Part shown: one piece after another, positions 1 to 9,560 of the stretch
How positions within the stretch are numbered: the stretch's first letter is position 1
Layout: every line of letters starts with the position of its first letter
Assembly (NCBI RefSeq): GCF_001618955.1
Contig: NZ_LVYV01000001.1
Coordinates: forward strand, 241,001-305,000
Direction of reading: 5' to 3'
From: Tardiphaga robiniae
Lineage (GTDB): Bacteria; Pseudomonadota; Alphaproteobacteria; Rhizobiales; Xanthobacteraceae
DNA: 64,000 nt
Translations under genes and position numbers: made by a program
Notes under the pieces: generated by a model
What the model saw: the letters and a program-made list of their open reading frames with translations, nothing else
Told to the model about the DNA's origin: nothing
Databases searched by the model: none

Positions 1-219
1 CCTGAATGGATCGACGGCGTGTTGCGTAAGGCCGTGCACCCTGACCCGGCGAAGCGCTACGACGAACTCTCCGAGTACGTTTACGACCTGCGCAATCCGA
101 AGGCGGAGTTTCTCAATCCGCCGACCGTGCCGCTCCTGGAGCGCAATCCGAACATGGTCTGGAAGGGCCTGTCGCTGCTGCTCGCCATAGCTGTCGTGGT
201 ATTGCTGGCGAGGCGCTAA
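1..219 (+). CDS. C-terminal end of a membrane-anchored Ser/Thr protein kinase (partial)
   Basis: Only the last 72 codons are in the window; the gene enters from the left in frame 1 and stops at 217-219. The visible part has the final kinase subdomain pattern (VLRKAVHPDPAKRYDELSEY), where basic and Asp-Pro residues precede the conserved Arg. A linker and one hydrophobic segment (about residues 50-70 of the visible part) ending in Arg-Arg follow. This layout is known from rhizobial bifunctional protein-Ser/Thr kinase/PP2C phosphatases with a C-terminal membrane anchor. The phosphatase and ATP-binding parts lie outside, so bifunctionality is inferred. Confidence 0.75.
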   Translation, partial: PEWIDGVLRKAVHPDPAKRYDELSEYVYDLRNPKAEFLNPPTVPLLERNPNMVWKGLSLLLAIAVVVLLARR

Positions 220-227
220 TGGCGTAG

Positions 228-395
228 CTAGACCGGCTGACCGCCCCAATGCGCGGCCGCTGCATTCATCGCCGATATTCTGAAGTCGGCGTCCACCGTC
301 AGGTAGGAATCGGAGACCCGGTCCAGGATCGCGCGCAGATCGGTCTCGCTTGCTCCTTCGAACTGACCGGACTTGTGTGCAAGGGTCTCGTTCAT
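228..395 (-). CDS. Orphan 55-aa PAS-like protein or truncated PAS gene
   Basis: The ORF starts at ATG 395 with a good ribosome site (AAGGGGGCGAG directly upstream) and ends at TAG 228-230. After about 20 residues the protein reads DLRAILDRVSDSYLTVDADF followed by RISAMNAAAAHWGG. This resembles the first helix and strand of a PAS sensor domain, where an 'L..V.D.....D.....N.AA' pattern is common. It stops where a full PAS domain would continue for another 60-80 residues, and no kinase or effector domain follows. It converges with the kinase gene end. It may be a decayed sensor or a small regulator. Confidence 0.45.
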   Translation of the reverse strand: MNETLAHKSGQFEGASETDLRAILDRVSDSYLTVDADFRISAMNAAAAHWGGQPV

Positions 396-772
396 CTCGC
401 CCCCTTATCGAAGTCTTTCGTCGAACTTAGCTCAACGTTTCATCGACAAACGTGCGTGAAGCACAGCGCACGCTGCGGTTGCAGGGTATTCCAATCCAGC
501 AGGCAACGTCAGTGTATTTCTTGGATTTCTGGAAGATTTCTATAGCTCTCGCTGCAGAGACGTCGCCGTTTGCGGGCGAGGCGTCGAGGAACTTCATAGA
601 AATCAACAACAGCAGTCTCTGCGTCTGCGACGCGGCCGCGATCAACGCAACCCCGGTTGGATGTATGGGGACATTCCTGCCCCATCGGTCAGGGTTTCGT
701 CGGATATCGACATTGCGGATCGGAAGATACCATCCAAAGCCTGCCGATCATCACGCAGATCAGGAGCCTGGC
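396..772. other. Intergenic stretch, no convincing gene
   Basis: About 380 bases between the minus-strand PAS-like ORF and the plus-strand membrane protein. An open frame continues upstream of 773, but its predicted residues look non-native and no ribosome site precedes the earlier start. The region should hold divergent promoters for both neighbours; I could not place a convincing -35/-10 pair. Confidence 0.5.
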
Positions 773-1327
773 ATGACAGTCTACGATCGCCAGTCCGGCA
801 TTGAGGCCCTCGGTCCACCTCCACTCTGGGCTTGCGCGCTGCTCGGCATCGTGATGATCGCCGTCGGAATATTCGCACTCCGCGACGTCGCGTTCGCGAC
901 CATCATCAGCGTCAAACTGATCGGGCTGACAGCAATCGCAGCTGGCGCGTTCGAGATCATGCATGCGTTCTGGACCAGGGGATGGGGCAGCATCCATTGG
1001 CAGATGATCCTCGGCGCGCTCTATCTCGCTTTCGGACTCGTGCTGCTCACGCAGCCGGCCTTTACCCAGGTGATGGAGGAAACCGTGCGCAGCAAGAACC
1101 GATGGCTTCTTGCCGCCCTGCTGGCAGCTCTTCTTGTTGGGGCAACCTGGTACTGCGTATCGGTATGGCGAGCGGCGCCATCAATGCCACTCTACGGCAA
1201 CATCATCGTGGGAGTTGCCGCCATACTGGTTCTCGTGGCCGGGTGCGGCCTGATCACGCTCATATTCTACACCCATCGCAAGGGTTACGACGAGTCAGCG
1301 CGCAGCAATCGGCCTCCGCGAGAGTGA
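773..1327 (+). CDS. Chimeric membrane protein: HdeD-like N-half joined to a small two-TM protein
   Basis: The ATG at 773 is preceded by AGGAG at 762-766, and the product is 184 aa. Residues 1-97 look like the first half of an HdeD-family protein (three to four membrane helices, with the loop FWTRGWGSIHWQMILGALYL typical of that family). From residue 101 (an internal ATG at 1073) the sequence changes to a different protein: a basic start (METV-like, RSKNRW), two membrane helices, and a cytoplasmic tail HRKGYDES. Small proteins like the second half occur upstream of RND pump genes in this group, as here. HdeD proteins are usually about 190 aa with six helices, so the native second half is missing. 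A fusion by deletion is the simplest reading. Confidence 0.6.
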   Translation: MTVYDRQSGIEALGPPPLWACALLGIVMIAVGIFALRDVAFATIISVKLIGLTAIAAGAFEIMHAFWTRGWGSIHWQMILGALYLAFGLVLLTQPAFTQVMEETVRSKNRWLLAALLAALLVGATWYCVSVWRAAPSMPLYGNIIVGVAAILVLVAGCGLITLIFYTHRKGYDESARSNRPPRE

Positions 1328-1399
1328 GCGAGGTCTAGCAGGTCTTCGAAGAGTACTGGCCCAGCAGTTGTTTTCCGAACTCGGGGCAAGGAGTGCAAG

Positions 1400-2644
1400 A
1401 TGTACCTTGCCAAGGTCTCGTTCAGACTGTTCGCGGCGAGCCTTGTCACGATCGCGACCGGCGGAGCGGGCTTGACCCAGCCAGCTCCGGCCGGTCCGCC
1501 CGCGGTTGGCGTGATCGAAGCGACCAGGCGACCGATCACCGAGACCAGCGAATTCCTTGGGCGGATTGAGGCGATCAATCGGGTCAACGTCGTCGCTCGA
1601 GTCACCGCGTTTCTGGAGCGGCGCCTGTTCGAGGAGGGCGCCGAGATCAAGAAAGGCGATCAGCTCTATCAGCTCGAGCGTGGTCCCTTCGAAGCCGATC
1701 TCGCATCGAAGCAGGCGCAGGTGGCGCAACTCCAGGCAACACTCGAAAATGCCAGGCTGACGACCGAGCGCGCGCGCACCCTGCTGGGCGGGCCAGCAGG
1801 GCAACAGTCGACTTACGACGCGGCCGTCGCAAACCAGCGCAGCCTCGAAGCGCAAGTCCAGGCCGCGGAAGCGCAGGTCCAGGCGTCCCGGATCAATCTC
1901 GACTACACCATGATCAGCGCGCCGATCGACGGCAAGATCGGACGCACAGCGGTGACGGAAGGTAACGTCGTCGGTCCAAGCTCGGGCGTGCTGACCACGA
2001 TCGTCAGCCAGGACCCGATGCATGTCACCTTTCCGGTGCCGCTGCGCCAGGGGCTGGAGCTGCGCGAACGATACGGGCCGCAAGGCGGCCTGGAAGCCGT
2101 GGTGATCAGGCTAAGACTGCCCGATGGCCGCATGTATGGTTACTCAGGCAAACTGAATTTCGTCGACAATACCATCGCGCAAAACACCGACACGATCACC
2201 GTGCGGGGCGAGATCGTCAATCCGATCCTGCGTGCTCCATCCGTGGCAGGCGTGACCATTCATGAGCTGACCGACGGCGAATTCGTCACCGCCGTGCTCG
2301 AAGGCGTCCATCCGATCGAGGTTCTGGCGATCCCGCGCTCGGCGGTCCTTTCCGACCAGCAGGGCGATTACGTTCTCGCGGTCGGTCCCGACAACAAGGC
2401 CGAGCAGCGCCGTATTCAACTCGGACAATCGACTCCAACTGTCGCCTCCGTCATCAGCGGCCTTGCCGTCGGCGACAAGGTGATCGTCGAGGGCCTGCAG
2501 CGGGCTCGTCCCGGTCAGGCCGTATCGCCGGGACCGGCAAGTCCGCAGATTCTGTCGAGTATGAAGGCCGCCGCCGGCGACGCAACTCCGCAAGCGGATC
2601 GCGGCGCCTCCAGCAAGACGCACCCGGTGGACAACAAGCCATGA
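1400..2644 (+). CDS. RND efflux periplasmic adaptor (membrane fusion protein)
   Basis: This 414-aa protein bridges an inner-membrane RND pump to an outer-membrane channel. Residues 1-25 form a signal peptide. Then come the barrel-sandwich half-motif ([20 protein letters not shown]), a coiled-coil hairpin rich in Gln/Ala/Glu (about 95-165), the second half-motif around [19 protein letters not shown], and the beta-barrel and membrane-proximal domains to about 370. The start is ATG 1400 with GGAG nine bases upstream. The stop overlaps the next start (ATGA), so the two genes are translationally coupled. The substrate cannot be told from sequence; AcrA/MexA-type drug or solvent efflux is the family default. 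Confidence 0.9.
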   Translation: MYLAKVSFRLFAASLVTIATGGAGLTQPAPAGPPAVGVIEATRRPITETSEFLGRIEAINRVNVVARVTAFLERRLFEEGAEIKKGDQLYQLERGPFEADLASKQAQVAQLQATLENARLTTERARTLLGGPAGQQSTYDAAVANQRSLEAQVQAAEAQVQASRINLDYTMISAPIDGKIGRTAVTEGNVVGPSSGVLTTIVSQDPMHVTFPVPLRQGLELRERYGPQGGLEAVVIRLRLPDGRMYGYSGKLNFVDNTIAQNTDTITVRGEIVNPILRAPSVAGVTIHELTDGEFVTAVLEGVHPIEVLAIPRSAVLSDQQGDYVLAVGPDNKAEQRRIQLGQSTPTVASVISGLAVGDKVIVEGLQRARPGQAVSPGPASPQILSSMKAAAGDATPQADRGASSKTHPVDNKP

Positions 2645-5600
2645 TATCTGCCGTCTTCATCGATCGTCCGCGGCTTGCGATGGTGATCGCCTTCATCATC
2701 ACCATCGCCGGCGCGTTGGCGCTGATGCAGATCCCGGTGGCGCAATTTCCGGACATCGTGCCGCCGCAGGTCACGGTCGCCGGTACCTTCCCCGGCGCTT
2801 CCGCCGAGGTCGTTGAGAGCAGTGTTGCCCAGCCCCTGGAGGCGCAGGTCATCGGCGTCGACCGCGCACTCTACATGAAATCGACCAGCGCCAATGACGG
2901 CAGCTACACACTGACGGTTTCGTTCGCGCTCGGCACCAATCCCGACATCAATACCGTCAATGTCAACAATCGCGTGCAGAGCGCCCTGTCGCAATTGCCG
3001 ACCGAAGTGCAGCAGCAGGGGCTGACGGTACAGAAGAGATCCTCATCGATCCTGCAATTCCTCGTGCTCTACAGCGCCGACGGACAACAAGATCCGCGGT
3101 TCATCACCAACTATGCCATCATCAACGTGCTCGATGCGATCGCGAGTACGCCGGGCGTCGGCCAGGCGAATCTGTTCGCCAAGATGAACTATTCGATGCG
3201 GATCTGGTTCGATACGCAGCGGCTCACCAGCCTCAATCTCACGCCATCGGATGTCATTGCCGCGATCCGCACACAAAGCGTCCAGGCGCCGGTCGGCCGC
3301 ATCGGAGCGCGGCCGATCAGCGACGACCAGCAATTCCAGTTCAACGTGCAGACCCTGGGTAGGCTCGCCACCGTCGATCAATTCGCCAATATCGTACTGC
3401 GCGCCAATCCGGACGGTTCGTCACTGTTGGTGAAGGACGTCGCCCGTGTCGAGATGGGCGCACAAAACCTCGACAGCGAAGCGCGGATCGATGGGCGCGC
3501 GGCAGTGCCGATCGCGATCTATCTGGCACCAGGTGCCAATGCCGTGACCACCGCGCAGGCGGTCGCGGCTACGATGCAGCGCCTGTCCAAGCGATTTCCA
3601 ACGGGGCTCAGCTACCTCGTGCAATACGACTCCACGAGCTTTGTGCGGGATACGATCACGGAGGTGTTGCGGACGCTGGGCGAGGCCTTCGTCCTGGTCG
3701 TGATTGTCGTCTACCTCTTCCTCGGCAATCTCCGCGCCACCGTGATCCCAGCTGTTGCCGTTCCCGTCAGCCTGATCGGTACCTTCGCCGTCCTGCTCGT
3801 CCTCGGCTATTCGGCGAATACGGTGTCGCTGCTCGCAATGGTGCTCGCCATCGGCATCGTGGTGGACGACGCCATTGTCGTCGTGGAGAACGTCGAGCGC
3901 GTTATGGAGGAAGAGCCTGATCTGTCTCCGGCCGAGGCTAGTAAAAAGGCCATGACGCAGATCACCGCGCCGATCATCGCGATCACGCTGGTGCTGCTCT
4001 CCGTGTTCGTGCCAATCGCATTCATCCCCGGCATCTCCGGCACACTGTTTCGTCAGTTTGCGGTAACGATCAGCGCCGCCATGATGATTTCGGCGCTGAA
4101 TGCACTGACGCTGTCGCCTGCATTGTGCGCGCTGTTCCTGCGTCACACCGGCCCTCGGCGCGGCATCATGGGCCGCGTCCTCGGCGGTATCGACTGGCTA
4201 CGCGATCGCTACAGTGGCGGCGTACGCCGGCTGGTGCGCGTGGCAGGCCTCTCCCTGCTGCTCGTCGCCGTCTTCGCCGCCAGCATCTTCGGCATGTCGC
4301 TGATCACGCCAACGGGGTTCCTCCCCGAGGAAGACCAGGGCGCCTTCTTCACCTCGGTGCAACTGCCGGATGGCGCGTCGGTGGCACGAACCAGCGAAGT
4401 CACCCGACAGGTCGAAGATATCCTGAAGCAGATGCCCGCTGTCGACCACGTCCTTGCCATCATCGGCTTTTCCTTGCTCGATGGCGCATCCGAACCGAAC
4501 AGCGCGCTGGTGGTCACGCGCCTGAAGCCGTTTGCCGATCGCAAGGCAGCAACAGATTCTGCGCTAGCGCTGATCCGACAAACCTTCGCGGTCGGCGCGC
4601 AGATCCGACAGGCCAACGTGCTGCCGTTCAACCTGCCGCCGATCATCGGGCTCTCCACCAGCGGCGGGTTCGAATACCAGCTCCAGGCGCTGGAAGGACA
4701 GAGTCCAGCCGCGATCTCCAGCGTCGCGGGCGCGCTGATCGGTGCTGCCAACGCCGATCCACGGCTTGCACGCGTCTTTTCGACCTTCACTGCGACCAAT
4801 CCATCCATCTATCTCGACATCGACCGCCGCAAGGCACAGGCGCTCGGAGTGACAATCAGCGACATCTTCACAGCCCTGCAGGCAACGCTCGGCGGCATCT
4901 ACGTCAACAACTTCAACCGGTTTGGCCGCACCTGGCAGGTCAACGTTCAGGGCGAAGCGTTCGACCGCGCCGACATCTCGGACATCTGGCGCATCTATCT
5001 GCGCAACGACACCGGCCAGATGGTGCCGATACGGTCTCTGGCTGGCATCAAGATCGTCACCGGACCGCAGGTGATCACCCGCTACAACAACTATCGCTCG
5101 GTGACGGTGAATGGCAGTCCGGCGCCCGGTGTCTCGTCCGGCACTGCGATTGCGGCGATGGCTGACATCTCCAATGCGGTGCTGCCTGCGGGCTACAGTT
5201 TCGCTTGGACCGGCACCGCCTATCAGGAGCAACAGGCTGCCGGCCAGACCGGTATCGTGCTCGCACTTGCCGTGCTGTTCGCCTATTTATTCCTGGTTGC
5301 ACTCTATGAGAGTACGATCATCCCTATCCCGGTGCTGCTGTCGGTCATCGTCGGCGTGTTCGGCTCCTATGTCGGCATCAAGTTCGCCGGCCTCAATCTC
5401 GATCTCTACGGCCAGATCGGGCTCGTGGTCCTGATCGCGCTCGCCGCCAAGAACGGCATCCTGATCGTCGAATTTGCAAAGGAGCAACGCGAAGCGGGTG
5501 TGGCGCTTAACGAGGCTGCGATCCTGGGCGCACATATGCGCTTCCGCGCGGTCATGATGACCTCGGCCGCCTTCATCCTTGGTCTCTTGCCGCTCGTGAT

Positions 5601-5799
5601 TGCAACCGGTGCCGCTGAGCTGAGCCGCCGAGCTGTCGGTACCGCCGTCTTCGCCGGCATGCTCGCCGCAAGTTCGATCGGGATCTTTATGGTGCCGATG
5701 CTCTACGTGACGTTCCAGCGCTTGCGCGAACGCGTGAAGGGAGCTTCCAAATCAATCAATCAGCTGACGCCGCCTGTCGATGAACGGTCTAGGCCATGA
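2641..5799 (+). CDS. RND efflux pump, HAE-1 (AcrB/MexB) type
   Basis: This 1052-aa inner-membrane proton/drug antiporter has the family's normal length. The first helix sits at residues 9-29, and two large periplasmic loops follow helices 1 and 7. The proton-relay pair Asp409-Asp410 is present in [19 protein letters not shown], and the matching lysine in [13 protein letters not shown]. It starts at ATG 2641, overlapping the adaptor stop by four bases. No outer-membrane factor follows in full; a short ORF overlaps its stop codon. All catalytic residues that can be checked are intact. Confidence 0.93.
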   Translation: MISAVFIDRPRLAMVIAFIITIAGALALMQIPVAQFPDIVPPQVTVAGTFPGASAEVVESSVAQPLEAQVIGVDRALYMKSTSANDGSYTLTVSFALGTNPDINTVNVNNRVQSALSQLPTEVQQQGLTVQKRSSSILQFLVLYSADGQQDPRFITNYAIINVLDAIASTPGVGQANLFAKMNYSMRIWFDTQRLTSLNLTPSDVIAAIRTQSVQAPVGRIGARPISDDQQFQFNVQTLGRLATVDQFANIVLRANPDGSSLLVKDVARVEMGAQNLDSEARIDGRAAVPIAIYLAPGANAVTTAQAVAATMQRLSKRFPTGLSYLVQYDSTSFVRDTITEVLRTLGEAFVLVVIVVYLFLGNLRATVIPAVAVPVSLIGTFAVLLVLGYSANTVSLLAMVLAIGIVVDDAIVVVENVERVMEEEPDLSPAEASKKAMTQITAPIIAITLVLLSVFVPIAFIPGISGTLFRQFAVTISAAMMISALNALTLSPALCALFLRHTGPRRGIMGRVLGGIDWLRDRYSGGVRRLVRVAGLSLLLVAVFAASIFGMSLITPTGFLPEEDQGAFFTSVQLPDGASVARTSEVTRQVEDILKQMPAVDHVLAIIGFSLLDGASEPNSALVVTRLKPFADRKAATDSALALIRQTFAVGAQIRQANVLPFNLPPIIGLSTSGGFEYQLQALEGQSPAAISSVAGALIGAANADPRLARVFSTFTATNPSIYLDIDRRKAQALGVTISDIFTALQATLGGIYVNNFNRFGRTWQVNVQGEAFDRADISDIWRIYLRNDTGQMVPIRSLAGIKIVTGPQVITRYNNYRSVTVNGSPAPGVSSGTAIAAMADISNAVLPAGYSFAWTGTAYQEQQAAGQTGIVLALAVLFAYLFLVALYESTIIPIPVLLSVIVGVFGSYVGIKFAGLNLDLYGQIGLVVLIALAAKNGILIVEFAKEQREAGVALNEAAILGAHMRFRAVMMTSAAFILGLLPLVIATGAAELSRRAVGTAVFAGMLAASSIGIFMVPMLYVTFQRLRERVKGASKSINQLTPPVDERSRP

Positions 5800-5954
5800 C
5801 AGGCAATCGAAAACGCCGGCTGATCGCCCTCCTCGCTGTGGTCCTGCCGCGCGAAAGCGCCCACGTGCCGGCAAATCAGACCAGTATCTCGGTCGCTGAA
5901 GTCGCCAAGTTGCCACTCATTCTCCCGACCAGCGTCGGTGCGCAACTCAGGTGA
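5796..5954 (+). pseudogene. 52-codon ORF overlapping the RND gene, possible stump of a third operon gene
   Basis: An ATG at 5796 overlaps the RND stop codon in the ATGA arrangement also used between the adaptor and pump genes. The product begins with basic residues (MTGNRKRR) and a short hydrophobic run (LIALLAVVL), as an outer-membrane lipoprotein signal would, but ends after 52 codons with no recognisable domain. In RND operons of this type the third gene often encodes the outer-membrane channel. I read this as a possible truncated remnant. The remaining bases to 6095 show nothing clear. Confidence 0.3.
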
Positions 5955-6095
5955 AGGCGTTCGGCCTATCACGCGCCGACAGAATTTAGCTGAGCGACTG
6001 ATGATGATCGACAAAATGTGCCGGAAGTTAAACACAATGCAAGGCTGTGAAGCTAAGAGCTTCTATTGATCCAAGGGTCACGCACTCGTGTCCGA

Positions 6096-7007
6096 TCAGC
6101 GCAGATAGCTCGCCAGATTCAGACTCTGGACCTTGGCAATCGCAGCGTAGGATGCCGTGAGCTGCGCCTGATAGGTCGATAGTTTGGCGGTGACCGCTGC
6201 AACGTCCACACTGGTGAGATCGCTACCGAGCGTCTGGGCATAGGATTGATAATCGGTCTGATAGGCGCTGGCCCGCTCGATCGAGGCCGATGCATTGGAT
6301 ATTCGCGTCTGCACCACGCCAAGCTTGTCGATCGAATCGACCGCCAGATCGAGCGCCTCATTGAGCGTGTCGGTCGAGAGCGGCGAATTGCTCGCCACCA
6401 GATTCATCGCCCGCATGATCTGCTCGAACGCAGTATTGTCCGCCGTCACGCCGTAAGAGACTGTCTGATTGTCCGAAACGCGCACGGCAGCAAGCTGGCT
6501 GTCGCCCTGATAATAGCCGGTATCAGCAGTGGACGGCGACGACGCTGCGGCATAGACGGAGCTTGAGAGGTCTACCGGCGCGGTCGTGGTGGCGGAGCCG
6601 CCGAACAGATAGCCGCCGTTGTATTGAGTGTTGAGCAGCGACGCCATCTGCTCAAGCATGTTGCGAGCCGTTTCGGTGACGCTGGCCGCGTCGGTGCTCG
6701 ACGCGCTCGAGGCACTGGTCAGCAGGGTCCGGAACTGGGTGACCAGATCGGATACCGAATTGACGGCCGAATACATCACCTGGACCTTGCTATTGGTCAG
6801 CGTGGCCGCATCGATATAGGACTGCGCGCGGGTGACCGAGACCTGCAGATTGAGCACCTGTTGCGCCGACGACCCGAGCCCACCGAAATCCGACGAGACG
6901 AGCCCCGAGGCTTCCTGGATCTGCTGATTGGCCATCGTGCTTTGCGTACGCAAGGCGGATGCGATCATCTGATCATTGATCGCAAAGGTGGCAACGCGCA
7001 TCTGCAT
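6096..7007 (-). CDS. flgL: Flagellar hook-filament junction protein FlgL (HAP3)
   Basis: 303 aa. FlgL joins the filament to FlgK at the distal end of the hook. The N-terminus (FAINDQMIASALRTQSTMANQQIQEASGLVSS) and C-terminus (LTASYAAIAKVQSLNLASYL) form the paired flagellin-like coiled coils, and the middle is rich in Ser, Ala and Thr. Start is ATG 7007 with GGGAG upstream. It is the last gene of a minus-strand flagellar run and follows flgK by about 14 bases. Confidence 0.88.
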   Translation of the reverse strand: MQMRVATFAINDQMIASALRTQSTMANQQIQEASGLVSSDFGGLGSSAQQVLNLQVSVTRAQSYIDAATLTNSKVQVMYSAVNSVSDLVTQFRTLLTSASSASSTDAASVTETARNMLEQMASLLNTQYNGGYLFGGSATTTAPVDLSSSVYAAASSPSTADTGYYQGDSQLAAVRVSDNQTVSYGVTADNTAFEQIMRAMNLVASNSPLSTDTLNEALDLAVDSIDKLGVVQTRISNASASIERASAYQTDYQSYAQTLGSDLTSVDVAAVTAKLSTYQAQLTASYAAIAKVQSLNLASYLR

Positions 7008-7021
7008 CAGTTCAGCTCCCG

Positions 7022-8791
7022 TCAGCTTGCGCTCTGCACCGCGGCGATCAGTGACGAGAACATATCATTGATGGCCTGCATGAGCTGCGATGCGGCGGTG
7101 TATTGGTTCTGCAGCGTGCTGATCTTCGCGGTCTCTTCGTCGAGATTGACGCCTGACTGCGAAGCCAGCGCATTTGCAAATGACGACTGCGCCGTCGACT
7201 TCGACGTATAGGTGGTCGCTGCCAACGTCGCCTTTGACGCGACATTGGCAATCACGGTGGCCGCATAGTCGGCAAAGGAGCCGGTCGACGAACCGAGCCC
7301 GCCAGACGCGCCAAATGTGCGGGAATCCGTCAGTGCCGAATAGATCTCGTCAACCACATCGGTCGCGCCTGCGCTCAGCACCGTGCTGCCTGTGGTCAAC
7401 GTCGCCGACGCATCGAGGGTCGCGACAGCGAACAGACCGGAATTGCTCAGGAGATCGCTGCGCACGGCAATGTTGGACGCACCGGTTCCGGTCACCAGGT
7501 CATTGAGGCCGAGATAGTCCGACAGACCGATCGCGCTGCTGCCGACGGCACTCGTCATCTCGTTGATGGCGATACCGTTGGTGCTACTGGTGCTGGCAAT
7601 CACCACCTTACCGCTGGCATTGATCGACGCGCTCAGGCCAGAAATGCCGTTGATCGCAGAGACCAGGTCGCCCACCGTCGCATAGGTCGACAGATCGAGA
7701 TCCGCGTAGGACACCAGGCTACCGGACTGATCGGCAACGGCGATGCGCACTGTGCCGGTCGCATCCAGCGCGGTCGCCGCGGTGACCGTCGTGGTCCCGG
7801 TCAGCGTCGTCGGCGGCGGCAGTGACGTGCCTTGATTGTTCGCGGCGTTCAGGCTGTCTGCCAGCGTATTGGCGAGCTGGTCGAGCTGCGACTGCGCTGC
7901 GGGCAGCACGCTATCACGCAGGCTGAGCAATGAGCCGATCTCACCGGATGTGATCTGTGCGGTCACATCGACGCCATTGACCGAAATACCGCTCAATCCG
8001 CTGGAGGAACCCGCGGTGTAGCTGACATTGGCTGTGACGGACGATGCAGCCGTGAAACTGAGCAGATGCGCACTGCTATCGACCAGCGTTTGGCCCGATG
8101 CCGTATAGACCTGCATATCGCCGGTCGATGAGATGAAGTAGCTGACATTCATCTTCGACGCGACGGTCTGCAGCGCGACATTGCGCTGGTCCTCAAGATC
8201 GCCAGTCGGCTGGCCGGCGGCCGCCGCCTGTTTGATCTGGGCATTCAGGCTGGCGATGGCCGTCAGATTGGCATTGACCTGATCGACGTCGGAGGAAATC
8301 GCAGCATCGGCCGTCCCGCGTAGTTGCTGGATCCCCGACGACGTCTCGCGCAGTTGCGAGGCGAGATTGTCGAGTGCGCTGACGACGTTGGCCTGCAAAG
8401 ATGCGCTGCTGGTGGTACCGGCCAGCGACGAGACGGCGGTTTCAAGGGATGCCAGGGTATTGGCGATCGACGTGCCGGTATCGTCCGCTCCCGTCATGCT
8501 GCCATACAGCGCCTGCAACCGGTCCAGATAATCGGTGTTGATGTCGGCTGCGCCGAGGTCCGAGGTGGCGGAGATCAGCGATTTGAACAGCAGGCGGTCG
8601 ACGCTGCTGGTGATACCCGTGATCGACACGCCGGTGCCGACGCCGCCACTGGTGGTCGCCACCTGATTGGCGGTCTTGACCGTGTAGCCGGTAGTGTCCG
8701 CGTTCGAAATATTCGACGAGGAAACACTTATCTGAACCTGGCTAGCCATCAGGCTGCTGACGGCAATGCTGCGGGCTATCTCCAGCGACAC
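7022..8791 (-). CDS. flgK: Flagellar hook-associated protein FlgK (HAP1)
   Basis: 589 aa, forming the hook-proximal junction zone. The N-terminal rod/hook signature VSSSNISNADTTGYTVKTAN lies at about residues 20-40. The C-terminus has the standard FlgK ending (GVNLDEETAKISTLQNQYTAASQLMQAINDMFSSLIAAV, given here as two helices). The central part is low in charge and rich in Ser/Ala/Thr, like exported axial proteins. The start is GTG 8791 with GAGG about ten bases upstream. It lies between the small FlgN-like gene and flgL. Confidence 0.9.
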   Translation of the reverse strand: MSLEIARSIAVSSLMASQVQISVSSSNISNADTTGYTVKTANQVATTSGGVGTGVSITGITSSVDRLLFKSLISATSDLGAADINTDYLDRLQALYGSMTGADDTGTSIANTLASLETAVSSLAGTTSSASLQANVVSALDNLASQLRETSSGIQQLRGTADAAISSDVDQVNANLTAIASLNAQIKQAAAAGQPTGDLEDQRNVALQTVASKMNVSYFISSTGDMQVYTASGQTLVDSSAHLLSFTAASSVTANVSYTAGSSSGLSGISVNGVDVTAQITSGEIGSLLSLRDSVLPAAQSQLDQLANTLADSLNAANNQGTSLPPPTTLTGTTTVTAATALDATGTVRIAVADQSGSLVSYADLDLSTYATVGDLVSAINGISGLSASINASGKVVIASTSSTNGIAINEMTSAVGSSAIGLSDYLGLNDLVTGTGASNIAVRSDLLSNSGLFAVATLDASATLTTGSTVLSAGATDVVDEIYSALTDSRTFGASGGLGSSTGSFADYAATVIANVASKATLAATTYTSKSTAQSSFANALASQSGVNLDEETAKISTLQNQYTAASQLMQAINDMFSSLIAAVQSAS

Positions 8792-8818
8792 GGCGGCGAC
8801 CTCATTTTGCGGTTGGGT

Positions 8819-9277
8819 TCAAATCCGCACGTTGCGTGCGTAGGATGCCGATTGCGCGCTGACGCGACCATTGGCGCCATAAGGCGCATTGTCCGACATC
8901 TGCTCCCGGATCGCCACCATGACCGCATCGATGCGACGTTGGCTCGCTTCGATCGCCGCCCGCAGGCGGGTGACGTTCTCGTCCATCACGGTACGGAGTT
9001 GTTCGAGCCGCCCAAGGATACGCGTCTGCAACTGGCGATCCTGGGTGCCGAGCATCATGTTCTTGCGGTCGACTTCCTTGACCCACGCCTCGAACAGCTC
9101 GGATAATTCGAGCTTGGTCGCTGTGTGCTGCGACTGCGAGGCCGGAAGCCCCATGGCCAGAGCGATATTTTCCTCGGTGACGACGTCGATCAGGCGCTCG
9201 ATCAATTCGATGAGATCCTCGATGCGGGATCCGTCATCGGCACCCGCGGGCTGCAGCGGTGGGCTTCGAGTCATCAT
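8819..9277 (-). CDS. flgN: FlgN-like flagellar export chaperone
   Basis: About 152 aa, starting at ATG 9277 just after GGAG; an earlier in-frame start would run into the upstream gene. The protein is mostly helical and charged: RIEDLIELIERLIDVVTEEN (residues about 16-35), LSELFEAWVKEVDRKNMML, then RLEQLRTVMDENVTRLRAAIE. FlgN chaperones of FlgK and FlgL are small, helical and acidic or mixed, with a central Leu-rich helix. Position directly before flgK and flgL supports the call; sequence identity alone is weak. The product would act in the cytoplasm at the export gate. Confidence 0.6.
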   Translation of the reverse strand: MMTRSPPLQPAGADDGSRIEDLIELIERLIDVVTEENIALAMGLPASQSQHTATKLELSELFEAWVKEVDRKNMMLGTQDRQLQTRILGRLEQLRTVMDENVTRLRAAIEASQRRIDAVMVAIREQMSDNAPYGANGRVSAQSASYARNVRI

Positions 9278-9281
9278 GTAG

Positions 9282-9560
9282 TCACTCCGTGATCGAATGG
9301 GTTGTGGCAACGGCGTGCCGTCCAAGTGAGGCTATCCGTGAATATGTCGTCGCCGCCTTGCTGCGTGCGCTGGCGATGTTGAGTTTCTGCGCGAGTGCAT
9401 CGCGCCGTTGATGCAAGACGGCCCGCAAGGTGTTTAGATCGCCCTGCAACGCCAAAATCATACGCCGGTCGCCGCCCTCGATGCGCCGCGCAACCGCGAT
9501 CAGCCGATCGAGCTGCCGCATCAACGCATCGTCGTCCGTTTCGACTACCATCCCGATCAC
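9282..9560 (-). CDS. Small helical protein of the flagellar run, function unknown
   Basis: 92 aa starting at GTG 9560, whose first bases overlap the flgE stop codon (GTGA), so it is co-translated with flgE. It is helical and Arg-rich: DALMRQLDRLIAVARRIEGG then LQGDLNTLRAVLHQRRDALAQKL. No membrane segment or signal is visible. Small proteins between hook and junction genes are often export chaperones or regulators. I do not recognise a named family. An in-frame ATG three codons on (M4) is an alternative start. Confidence 0.6.
   Translation of the reverse strand: MIGMVVETDDDALMRQLDRLIAVARRIEGGDRRMILALQGDLNTLRAVLHQRRDALAQKLNIASARSKAATTYSRIASLGRHAVATTHSITE

Noticed and set aside
452..772. N-terminal extension of the chimeric membrane protein
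   Set aside because: No ribosome site and non-protein-like residues; AGGAG precedes ATG 773.
4125..5165. 346-codon frame inside the RND pump gene
   Set aside because: It is an Arg/His-rich out-of-frame shadow of the pump gene.
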